Below the pieces are notes generated by a model. The model was not told the DNA's origin, did not search any database, and saw nothing but the letters and a program-made list of their open reading frames with translations. Shown piece after piece: positions 9,835-17,764 of a stretch of 62,213 nucleotides of DNA; the stretch's first letter is position 1; every line of letters begins with the position of its first letter. The stretch is from positions 1-62,213 of the forward strand of contig NZ_JAKGRW010000034.1 of the NCBI RefSeq assembly GCF_021555175.1. Direction: 5' to 3'. Source of the DNA: Nocardioides alcanivorans (GTDB lineage Bacteria; Actinomycetota; Actinomycetes; Propionibacteriales; Nocardioidaceae). Made by a program: the position numbers and the translations under genes.

Positions 9835-10775
9835 AGATCCTCACCGTCGTGGCCGGCCGGTTGCTGTGGACGGTGCCGACGCTGCTGCTCGCGACGCTCA
9901 TCGCGTTCCTGCTGCAGCAGCTGATCCCGGGAGACCAGGCCGTCGCGCTGGCCGGCGAGTACGCCAGTGACGAGAAACTGGCCGCCATCCGTGCCGATCT
10001 CGGTCTCGACCAACCCGTGCTCACCCGCTACCTGGACTGGGTCGGAGGCGTACTCACCGGCGACCTCGGCACCTCCTACCGCACCGGGCAGCCGGTGGCC
10101 GAGATCGTGCTTGACCGGCTGCCGGTGACCCTGCTGCTGACGCTGTTCGCGCTGCTCATCGCGATCGCGATCGGCGTGCCCAGCGGGATCGCGGCAGCAC
10201 AGCGCCCCGGTAGCTGGACTGATCGCCTGTTCACCACCGCGGCGACGGCCGGCATCGCGATCCCGAACTTCTGGCTGGGCATGATGCTGATTGCCGTCTT
10301 CGCCGTGAAGCTGGGCTGGTTCCCCGGCCCGGGCGGCGTGGACTTCGCCGATGACCCCGCTGGCGCGCTGCGTGCGCTCATTCTGCCCGCGGTCGCCCTG
10401 GGCATGGTCGGGTCGGCGGAGATCTGTCGCCAAGTGCGCTCAGCGATGATCGAGAACCTCGGCGCCGACTACGTGCGGACGCTGCGCGCGAAGGGCCTCT
10501 CGAAACGGACGATCGTGTGGCAGCACGCCTTGAAGAACTCCAGTCTTCCGCTGGCGACGATCCTGGGGATCCAGGTGTCGCACCTCGTCGGCGGCGCCGT
10601 GGTCGTCGAGGCAGTCTTCGGCCTCTCCGGCATCGGCTCGTTGGTGGTGGAGGCGACCAACCAGCGCGACTACATCGTCATCCAGGCGGTGGTCCTGCTG
10701 GCTGCGGTCATCGTGCTGGTCACGAACTTGGTCGTCGACCTCGCCTATCGGCTCCTGGACCCGAGGATCACCTGA
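9831..10775 (+). CDS. ABC transporter permease, DppB-like
   Basis: A 314-residue inner-membrane permease with about six transmembrane segments. The first helix (LLLATLIAFLLQQLIPGD) carries the typical DppB/OppB periplasmic motif. The conserved EAA loop reads YVRTLRAKGLSKRTIVWQHA and contacts the ATPase, and EAVFGLSGIGSLVVEA is the family C-terminal signature. The start at 9831 overlaps the ATPase stop (ATGA), and the TGA overlaps the next ATG by one base. Confidence 0.93.
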   Translation: MKILTVVAGRLLWTVPTLLLATLIAFLLQQLIPGDQAVALAGEYASDEKLAAIRADLGLDQPVLTRYLDWVGGVLTGDLGTSYRTGQPVAEIVLDRLPVTLLLTLFALLIAIAIGVPSGIAAAQRPGSWTDRLFTTAATAGIAIPNFWLGMMLIAVFAVKLGWFPGPGGVDFADDPAGALRALILPAVALGMVGSAEICRQVRSAMIENLGADYVRTLRAKGLSKRTIVWQHALKNSSLPLATILGIQVSHLVGGAVVVEAVFGLSGIGSLVVEATNQRDYIVIQAVVLLAAVIVLVTNLVVDLAYRLLDPRIT

Positions 10776-11623
10776 TGACAACGACGACCCCAGTCAAGCC
10801 ACGACGCGGCATTCCGCGGCAGTCCGGGGTGATCTGGCTCAGCTACGCGATCCTCCTCGTGGTGCTGGCCGTCGTCGTCCTGGCCGACGTGCTGGCGCCG
10901 CACGCCCCCAACCAGCAGGAGCTGGGCTCGATGCTCCTCGGTCCGAGCGCCGAGCATCCGCTGGGCACCGACGACCTGGGCAGAGACGTGCTCAGCCGGC
11001 TGTTGCACGGAACCCGGGTGTCGGTTCTGGCGGCACTCCTGGCAGTCGGGATCGCGGTGGTGGTGGGATTCCCTCTGGGCATCCTCGCGGGCTACCGCGG
11101 TGGCTGGGTGGACGCCGTGCTGATGCGGCTGCTCGACACCGTGATGGCTTTCCCGGCGCTCGTCCTCGCCATCGGCATCACTGCGATGCTGGGACCCGAC
11201 ATCACGACCGCCATGGTTGCGGTCGGCGTTGTCCTGGTGCCCGTCGTCGTCCGGCTCACTCGTGCGCAGACGATGGCGGTGGTCGGCCAGACCTACGTCG
11301 AGGCCGCGGCCTCGTTCGGGGCCCGTGGGGTGCGACGGATGATCCTGCCGCACATCGTGCCCAACGTCGTCCAGCCGATCATCGCCCAGTTGGCCGTGCT
11401 GATGGGCTTCGCCCTGATCGCCGAGGCCAGCCTGAGCTTCCTGCAGCTCGGGGTGCAGCCACCCACGGCGTCGTGGGGCACGATCCTGGCGCGGTCCTAC
11501 ACCTTCCTGGAGCGGGCTCCGATGAGCATCTTCGTGCCGGGAGCAGCGATCGCGCTGACAGTCTTCGCTCTCAACATCGTGGGGGAGGAAGCCCAGCGAC
11601 TGCTCGACCCGCGCCGCCGGTGA
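10775..11623 (+). CDS. ABC transporter permease, DppC-like
   Basis: A 282-residue partner permease. The N-terminus has one helix, then APNQQELGSMLLGPSAEH and LGTDDLGRDVLSRLLHGTR, the standard DppC/OppC entry motif; the EAA loop is YVEAAASFGARGVRRMILPH, and VGEEAQRLLDPRRR closes the protein. It overlaps the DppB-like gene by one base, so all five importer genes are tightly coupled. Confidence 0.93.
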   Translation: MTTTTPVKPRRGIPRQSGVIWLSYAILLVVLAVVVLADVLAPHAPNQQELGSMLLGPSAEHPLGTDDLGRDVLSRLLHGTRVSVLAALLAVGIAVVVGFPLGILAGYRGGWVDAVLMRLLDTVMAFPALVLAIGITAMLGPDITTAMVAVGVVLVPVVVRLTRAQTMAVVGQTYVEAAASFGARGVRRMILPHIVPNVVQPIIAQLAVLMGFALIAEASLSFLQLGVQPPTASWGTILARSYTFLERAPMSIFVPGAAIALTVFALNIVGEEAQRLLDPRRR

Positions 11624-11683
11624 CACCCGGCGTGCATGCCACCGACCCCACCGACATGATCGGACCCAAACGATGGGAGACCC

Positions 11684-13276
11684 ATGAACTCGATTCCCAG
11701 CCGGGCAGCCGTGCTGCCCCAGGAGCTCCGGCGTCGGGCCGCGGAGCATCCGGACCGCACCCTTGTCGTGTTCGAGAACGGCAGCCGCTGGAGCTACCGG
11801 GAGACGCTGGAGGAGGCCGAGCAGGTGGCGCGCGCCCTGCGTCGAATCGGTGTCGGCCGCGGCGACCGGGTCCTCTCCTGGCTACCCACCGGGCCTGACG
11901 CGCTGCGGGTGTGGTTCGGCGTCAATCTGCTCGGTGCCTCGTTGGTGCCGCTCAACACCGCCTATCGCGGCGGGCTGCTGGAGCACTCGGTTGCGCTCTC
12001 CGGCGCCGAGGTGGCCGTGGTGCATGTCGATCTCATCGAGCGGCTGCGCGGTGTCGACCGGGCGCAGTTGACCGACGTGATCGTGGTGGGGGGATCGGCG
12101 TCGCTCGACGGCCTGAGGGTCCACGAGGCATCGGTGCTCGACGAGGAGCGCGCGGCACAGCCCGACGAGTGGCCGGAGGTGATGCCGTGGGACTGCTATG
12201 CGGTGGTCCTGACGTCGGGGACCACCGGGCCCTCCAAGGGCGTGGTCTGCTCCTATGCGCAGCTGTCCGCCTGCGCCGATGCCGCCTTCGTCGGCAACTT
12301 CGGTGCGGAGGACCGCTACCTGGTGACGCTCCCGCTCTTCCACGCCGGCGGGACCATCGGGGTGAACGCCGCCGTGGTGCTGGGCGGCAGCTTCGTGCTG
12401 AGCTCCGGCTTCAGGACCGGCGACTTCTGGGAGTTCGTCCGCGCGACCCGTCCCACGCACGTGACGCTGCTGGGCGTCATGGCAACCTTCTTGAGCAAGC
12501 AGGAACCGTCGGCCGACGATCGAGAGCACAGCCTGCGCCGGGTGTTCATGATCCCGCTCTCGGATGCTGCGACCTTCTCCGAGCGGTTCGGTGTCGAGGT
12601 CGTGGCGATGTACAACATGACCGAGATCTCGATCCCGATCGTCTCGGATCCCAATCCCGCGGCTGACGGCACGTCCGGCCGGGTCCGCGCGGGCATGGAG
12701 GTCCGCCTGGTCGACGAATACGACATGGAGGTCTCGGAGGGAACGGTCGGCGAGCTCGTCGTGCGTGGCGTCGATCCCTGGACGATCGCGACCGAATACC
12801 TCGGGCGACCTGAGGCGACCGCTGCGGCTTGGCGCAATGGGTGGTTCCATACCGGCGACGCCTTCCGGCGGGTCGACGGTGAGTACTTCTTCATCGACCG
12901 GATGGGCGACACGATCCGGCGTCGAGGCGAGAACATCTCGTCGTTCGAGGTGGAGAACGAGATCATCGCGCATCCCAGCGTCTCGGAGGTGGCGATCGTC
13001 GCGACTCCGAGCCCGGAGGGTGAGGACGAGGTGCTTGCCGTGATCGCGCCCGCGCCTGGCCGATCCATCGACGTCGAGGAGCTGATCGCGTTCATCCGGC
13101 CGCGGATGGCCCACTTCATGGTCCCGCGGTACTACCGGGTGCTCGACGAGCTGCCCAAGACGCCGACCAGCAAGGTCCAGAAGCATGCCCTGAGAGCAAC
13201 AGGCATCACCCGGGACACCATCGATCGCGAAGATCTCGGGATCAGGATTCGCAAGGAGCAGGTCGGCCACGGCTGA
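11684..13276 (+). CDS. Acyl-CoA synthetase (AMP-binding, ANL superfamily)
   Basis: This 530-residue enzyme activates a carboxylic acid to acyl-AMP and then acyl-CoA. Visible motifs are the P-loop LTSGTTGPSKG (about residues 172-182), YNMTEIS (A5), the aspartate and hinge in YFFIDRMGDTIRRRGENIS, and the C-terminal catalytic lysine in PKTPTSKVQK. A GGGAGACCC sequence precedes the ATG. It sits 60 nt after the importer permease, so it likely primes the imported acid for the crotonases and SDRs of the same operon. The closest feel is to the CaiC/long-chain group, but specificity is not assignable. Confidence 0.9.
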   Translation: MNSIPSRAAVLPQELRRRAAEHPDRTLVVFENGSRWSYRETLEEAEQVARALRRIGVGRGDRVLSWLPTGPDALRVWFGVNLLGASLVPLNTAYRGGLLEHSVALSGAEVAVVHVDLIERLRGVDRAQLTDVIVVGGSASLDGLRVHEASVLDEERAAQPDEWPEVMPWDCYAVVLTSGTTGPSKGVVCSYAQLSACADAAFVGNFGAEDRYLVTLPLFHAGGTIGVNAAVVLGGSFVLSSGFRTGDFWEFVRATRPTHVTLLGVMATFLSKQEPSADDREHSLRRVFMIPLSDAATFSERFGVEVVAMYNMTEISIPIVSDPNPAADGTSGRVRAGMEVRLVDEYDMEVSEGTVGELVVRGVDPWTIATEYLGRPEATAAAWRNGWFHTGDAFRRVDGEYFFIDRMGDTIRRRGENISSFEVENEIIAHPSVSEVAIVATPSPEGEDEVLAVIAPAPGRSIDVEELIAFIRPRMAHFMVPRYYRVLDELPKTPTSKVQKHALRATGITRDTIDREDLGIRIRKEQVGHG

Positions 13277-13482
13277 CCGATATCGACGTCCGGTGACATT
13301 CGACCGCTCACGGATCGTTGTCATCGATGGCGGGCGTCTCCGCGTCCTCAAGGATCTAGCACCACGACGGGCTGCCGATGTGCTGCTGACCGGGACATGG
13401 TTCGGCGCTTTTTCGGGCGCTTGGTTTCCTCCGAGGATGAAGAGCACATTTCACGTAATCATGAGAAGCGCACGTTGGAGTG

Positions 13483-14226
13483 ATGAAGAAAATGAAAACT
13501 GCTTTGATCACTGGCGCATCGCGCGGCATCGGTCGCGAGATAGCGTTTCGACTGGCGAAGCGTGGTTACGCCCTCACCGTGACTTCGCGTTCAAGCGCGG
13601 ATCTTGAGAAGTTGGCGCAAGAACTTCGAAGGGCCGGCAGCCCTGAAGTGGGACCGGTGGCAGCGGACATGGCCGATCTTGACTCGCTCCCCGCGCTCGT
13701 TGCGAGTCACGCGTCGAGGCACGGCTCGATGAACGCTCTGGTGCTCAATGCCGGGGTGGGCTCGGCAGGGGACGTTGCGACGTATTCGCTCAAGCGACTG
13801 AAGAAGACCATTGATGTCAACTTCGCGTCCGCGCTCGTGCTGACCAAGACAGCGATTCCGTTGCTCCGTGCAGGTGCCGCAGAGGTTCCAGAAAATGGAG
13901 CAAAGATCGTCGCGCTATCTTCTATTTCGGGGGTATATGCAGAACCAGGGCTGGCGGTCTACGGTGCCAGCAAAGCTGCACTCCTGTCGATGATCGAGAC
14001 AGTGAACCTGGAAGAATCGACCCGGGGTGTGACAGCCACCGGAATTGCCCCCGCCTTCGTTTCCACTGACATGTCGCAATGGGCGACCGACCGCGTCCCG
14101 GAGAAACAGATGATCCGAATCAGTGATGTCGTGGCCGTGGTGGAGATGATCCTCGGGCTGTCGGCGAATGTCGCCCTTGGGCACGTGGTCATGAAGCGCA
14201 CCGCGAGCAACGGATACTGTGCCTAG
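13483..14226 (+). CDS. SDR-family oxidoreductase, atypical composition
   Basis: A 247-residue classical SDR with LITGASRGIG, LNAGVGS, LSSISGVY and YGASK. Codon use differs from the surroundings: AAG, AAA and AAT codons and A/T third positions are frequent (the gene opens MKKMKTA), and GC is visibly lower. This suggests recent transfer. The start is uncertain: ATG at 13483 follows a GGAG closely, while ATG at 13492 has a longer spacing. The 200 bases before it hold no gene I can support. It is not obviously part of the upstream operon. Confidence 0.8.
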   Translation: MKKMKTALITGASRGIGREIAFRLAKRGYALTVTSRSSADLEKLAQELRRAGSPEVGPVAADMADLDSLPALVASHASRHGSMNALVLNAGVGSAGDVATYSLKRLKKTIDVNFASALVLTKTAIPLLRAGAAEVPENGAKIVALSSISGVYAEPGLAVYGASKAALLSMIETVNLEESTRGVTATGIAPAFVSTDMSQWATDRVPEKQMIRISDVVAVVEMILGLSANVALGHVVMKRTASNGYCA

Positions 14227-14369
14227 CGCCGGACTCGAGGTCGTTGGACGGCCGCTGCGGCGGGCACTCATCGACGGACAGGGCAACGGCGTCCCCAAGT
14301 CCCTGATGGGGGCTCCTCTTGCTGACATGATTCGGACGGACATCGAGTCGATGACGAGAAGGGCTGCGA

Positions 14370-15335
14370 ATGACCATCGGGAGTGCGAGCCTCGGCCGCA
14401 TCGAGATCGTGCCTCCGCGGCTGGTCTGGCCGCACGAGGCCCATGACTTCACGCCTTGGCTGCTCGAGAACGTCGACGTGTTGTCCGACCTCCTCGGCAT
14501 GGGGCATCTCGTCCTGGAAGCCGCGGAGCATCCGGTCGGCGACTTCAGTCTCGACCTGATTGGCAAGGACGAGAGCAACGACGAGATCGTGATCGTGGAG
14601 AACCAACTGGAGATGTCCGATCACCTCCATCTCGGGCAGATCCTGACCTACGCCGCCGGGACTGATCCGACGACGATCGTGTGGGTCGCGACAGGCTTCC
14701 GCGCTGAGCATCGCGAGGCCATCGCTTGGCTCAATGACCGAACGGACGAACGGACCCGATTCTTCGCAGTGCAGATCGAGGTGATCCGTATCGGCAACTC
14801 GCCGCCTGCACCCGCCTTCAAGTTGGTCGCGCAGCCGAACGACTGGGCCAAACAGGTCAAGGCGGTGACAGCGCATGCGAACGGCGAGATCTCGGAACGG
14901 GAGCGTCACTACCTTGAGTTCTGGGAGAAGTACCGGCTCCGGGTGCTCGCCGAGCATCCGACGTGGACCCGGTCGTCCATGTCCACGAAGTCGTCTTGGT
15001 TCCAGATGTCGGCCGGCGTGGCCGGGGTCAACTGGGTCTCCACCTTCAGTCAGGCAGGACTCGGCGTCCAGCTGGTCTTCGAGCACCCGGACAGGGAGCT
15101 CAACATCGCTCGGTTCGACCGGCTCTCCGCCAAGAGGGCAATGATCGAGGAGGCCTTCGGAGGGTCGCTGAGTTGGGAGACCCGCGAGGGGCTGAAGTCG
15201 ACGAGACTTGCCGCATACGCGGACGTTGCCGACGTCGTTGATGTGACTCGATGGGATGAGTGGATCGAGTGGCTCGTTGGTACGGGCGAGAAGATGCGGG
15301 CAGCACTCTCGGCGGGCGGCGGCGTACCCGGCTGA
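14370..15335 (+). CDS. DUF4268 protein with PD-(D/E)XK-like nuclease domain
   Basis: A 321-residue protein. Residues about 45-100 read GDFSLDLIGKD then EIVIVENQLE then DHLHLGQILTYAAG, which is the D...ExQ pattern of a degenerate PD-(D/E)XK nuclease fold seen in DUF4268 proteins. The C-terminal half (from FWEKYRLRVL, with SSWFQMSAGVAGVNW) is the DUF4268 domain proper. Such proteins occur as orphan or defence-associated nucleases, but no partner methylase or helicase lies here. Its function is unknown; nuclease activity is inferred from the motif only. It ends just before a convergent gene. Confidence 0.75.
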   Translation: MTIGSASLGRIEIVPPRLVWPHEAHDFTPWLLENVDVLSDLLGMGHLVLEAAEHPVGDFSLDLIGKDESNDEIVIVENQLEMSDHLHLGQILTYAAGTDPTTIVWVATGFRAEHREAIAWLNDRTDERTRFFAVQIEVIRIGNSPPAPAFKLVAQPNDWAKQVKAVTAHANGEISERERHYLEFWEKYRLRVLAEHPTWTRSSMSTKSSWFQMSAGVAGVNWVSTFSQAGLGVQLVFEHPDRELNIARFDRLSAKRAMIEEAFGGSLSWETREGLKSTRLAAYADVADVVDVTRWDEWIEWLVGTGEKMRAALSAGGGVPG

Positions 15336-15347
15336 CACCCGGCCGGG

Positions 15348-17567
15348 TCAGCGTCGGACGTGGCGTGTGATCGCGCTCGTGAGAGCGCGGGCGTAGTTCT
15401 TCTGACCGGCGGCGTTGGGATGCATGGTCCCGAACTTGTCGCCCTGCCCGCCCAGCGACTCGTCGATCTGGACGATCCAGTTCTTCTTCGCGCAGTAGCC
15501 GTGCTTGACCGATGCTTGATAGATGCCCGTGACGGGCCTCCACCCGAGCTTCGACGTGCGCCTGACCGCTTGGTTCAGCCCGTACTGCGTGACCTTGAGA
15601 GTCTTGTCCCGCCTGAGGTTGGTCTCCAGTTTGAACTTCTGTCCCGGCTTCCCCTTGAGCAGCACCTTGTCGGCCCAGGCGAACTCCTCGTCGGCGATTC
15701 CCGACGGCAGCGGCGGGCGCAAGACGCCGTCGCAGTAGTTTCTTCGCTGGTCCTTCGCCAAGCTGGGGTACTCGGTGATGAAGACGTCGGATGCCGCCAC
15801 TCCGAGCGGCGCATGTTTCTTGCCATCCACCTTGCAGATCCCAGCGCCGGACAGGCACGCGTCGAGCTTCTTGAAGTTCTGGGGCAGCTTCTTGAGGCGA
15901 GCTTGCGACTCCCGGTGGAGTGGGAGCTTGAAGAGCCACTTCTTCGACACCTCGATCACGCTGCGCCGCTTCTCGAGCGGACACAGTGCATACCGGGCAC
16001 ACGTGCCGATCACGCTGGAGAATCCGATGTCGTTGCCTCCCAGGCTGACCGTGACGACATCGGGTATCTGTCCCTTCAGCAACGCCATCGCCTCGACCAG
16101 TTGGGCTTGCTGCCTGCCCCCGCCGGGTGGCTTCGGATACGCGCCGAGCACCCCCTTGGCCAACGTCGCGCCTGAGCAGGCCAAGTGGATCAGCGTCACC
16201 GAGGTCCGCGAGTCACCCTTCTCCAGGTTGAGCGCGGCGCGCGCCGGCCCGGCATGGGCAGAGCGATGACACGCCTTGTCGTCCCAGACCACGTTCTTGG
16301 CGCGCTTCGCCTTCTTGCGTGGCACTCCTTCCCCAGAGGCGAAGGAGTCACCGAGTGCGACGATGATGATGTTCTGAGGGTTGACGGGGATCGTCGTCGT
16401 ATCGCCCAGTCCGCTGCGCCCGTACGCCGTCAACGAGACCGTGTTGAGTCCTTCGAGTGCCGTGGTCTCGACGCGGCAGCTCGTTGTCTGGAACGGTGTC
16501 TCGTCGCCGAGTTGCCACCTGTAGCGCTGAGCGTTCTTCGACGCGCAGCCGTCGAAGACCACCGGGTAGCGGCCGTTGGCGGGGACATCGCTCGTCCGGT
16601 TTCCACCCCGGTAGCGCGCATCGATGAGCCCGTCCTTGTTCTTGTCCGTGATCAGCGGTTTCATCTGCCACGAGGCCATCGCCGTCACGTCGCAGGCATC
16701 GCCCACCCCGTCGCCGTCCTCGTCGGCTTGGTCCGGATTCGCGACCTCGGGGCAGTTGTCGTCGACGTCGAGCACTCCGTCAGCGTCCGCGTCGCCGCTG
16801 GTGCCGAGGTAGGTCAGGTCCCATGTCCGGCGAACTGCCAGATCGCGTCCGACGTCGGGGTCATCGGCGACACCCGAGATGTGGGCACCTGTCCGGAGCG
16901 TGGTGGGCGTCCACTCGCTGTCCGGGTCGGTGGTCTCAAAAAGCTGGTGCCAGGTGCCCACCGTGTAGTCGAGCCGTCCGCAGGAATCCTCGAAAGAGGC
17001 CACCTGCCACTCGTCGGTTTCGTAGGTCATGGAGAAGTCCCAGGCGTCGAAGTGTGCCCACTGCGCGTACGCCTCGGTGGCCACCGGATCATCTTCGACA
17101 TTCAGCGTCGCACTCATGGAGTACGAGCACTTGACATCGGTGTCGAAGGGATCGTCAGGTGTCGGGTCGTACTTGTAGTTGGCGCTGCAGCTCAGTGTGC
17201 CGATGGCATTGATGACGCCCCGCGGCCACCACACTCCGGAGAACTCCGAGTCCCTCTCGGCCGCGCCCATGAAGGTGAAGCGCAACGACCAGCTCTGGGT
17301 GCACTGTTCCTCGTCACCCACCTCGAACGACCAGTAGCCGCCTGGGGGCAGCTCGATGTTCATCGGTGGAACAAGAGCGGTCCGGTCCGTCCCCGAACCT
17401 TGGATGAGAACCGAGCCCTGCCACGGCATACCGGTCGACAAGGGACCATCGACAGGAGGCGGTAGGGGAGGCGGCGCTGAACCGGCGGATGACGTCAGGG
17501 CGACCAGGGCAAGACTCGCGAAGACCACGCTGACGACAACGGTCGCGAAGAGTCGACGACGCACCAC
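15348..17567 (-). CDS. Secreted SGNH/GDSL hydrolase with thrombospondin type-3 calcium repeats
   Basis: About 739 residues. A signal peptide (VVRRRLFATVVVSVVFASLALV...) opens the protein; a beta-rich domain fills residues 40-240. A calcium-binding TSP3-like stretch follows, read as DADADGVLDVDDNCPEV and DEDGDGVGDACD. A PKD-like segment precedes an SGNH hydrolase domain with block I LGDSFASGEG, the block III GGNDIGF and the C-terminal MHPNAAGQ histidine. These are Ser/His esterase residues. I chose the GTG at 17567 because GGAGG lies eight bases upstream; a GTG at 17576 is in frame but overlaps that site. Exported esterase or lipase; substrate unknown. Confidence 0.85.
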   Translation of the reverse strand: MVRRRLFATVVVSVVFASLALVALTSSAGSAPPPLPPPVDGPLSTGMPWQGSVLIQGSGTDRTALVPPMNIELPPGGYWSFEVGDEEQCTQSWSLRFTFMGAAERDSEFSGVWWPRGVINAIGTLSCSANYKYDPTPDDPFDTDVKCSYSMSATLNVEDDPVATEAYAQWAHFDAWDFSMTYETDEWQVASFEDSCGRLDYTVGTWHQLFETTDPDSEWTPTTLRTGAHISGVADDPDVGRDLAVRRTWDLTYLGTSGDADADGVLDVDDNCPEVANPDQADEDGDGVGDACDVTAMASWQMKPLITDKNKDGLIDARYRGGNRTSDVPANGRYPVVFDGCASKNAQRYRWQLGDETPFQTTSCRVETTALEGLNTVSLTAYGRSGLGDTTTIPVNPQNIIIVALGDSFASGEGVPRKKAKRAKNVVWDDKACHRSAHAGPARAALNLEKGDSRTSVTLIHLACSGATLAKGVLGAYPKPPGGGRQQAQLVEAMALLKGQIPDVVTVSLGGNDIGFSSVIGTCARYALCPLEKRRSVIEVSKKWLFKLPLHRESQARLKKLPQNFKKLDACLSGAGICKVDGKKHAPLGVAASDVFITEYPSLAKDQRRNYCDGVLRPPLPSGIADEEFAWADKVLLKGKPGQKFKLETNLRRDKTLKVTQYGLNQAVRRTSKLGWRPVTGIYQASVKHGYCAKKNWIVQIDESLGGQGDKFGTMHPNAAGQKNYARALTSAITRHVRR

Positions 17568-17683
17568 TGGAAGCACCTCCGCACGAGTTCACTCCTCGGC
17601 TGTCGACCAGTATGCGCCGCCTCGGCGCCGTCCGGAAGCAGTCCGGCAGAGAGCGCAGGGCTTCACCTCTTCCGCAACGGCCA

Positions 17684-17722
17684 CGGTCCTCGCAACTCCC
17701 ATCCTGGGTGTTGCGAGGACCG
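17684..17722 (-). terminator. Strong stem-loop, likely intrinsic terminator without U-tract
   Basis: A 13-bp perfect stem (CGGTCCTCGCAAC with its complement at 17710-17722) continues, after a T/T mismatch, into a 4-bp CCCA/TGGG stem with a TCC loop. It lies 43 nt downstream of the minus-strand repeat-protein gene and upstream of the minus-strand SGNH gene, so it probably ends the first transcript. No T-run follows, as is common for actinobacterial terminators. Confidence 0.7.
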
Positions 17723-17764
17723 CTGGAACCCGCCGGGCCTGGAGGGCCGTCCTGTTAGATCAGC

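Noticed and set aside
13293..13607. A 104-residue protein before the lower-GC SDR
   Set aside because: No ribosome site or family features, and it overlaps the SDR gene in another frame.
14219..14446. Small gene between the SDR and the DUF4268 gene
   Set aside because: Starts inside the SDR and runs into the DUF4268 gene; no family resemblance or ribosome site.
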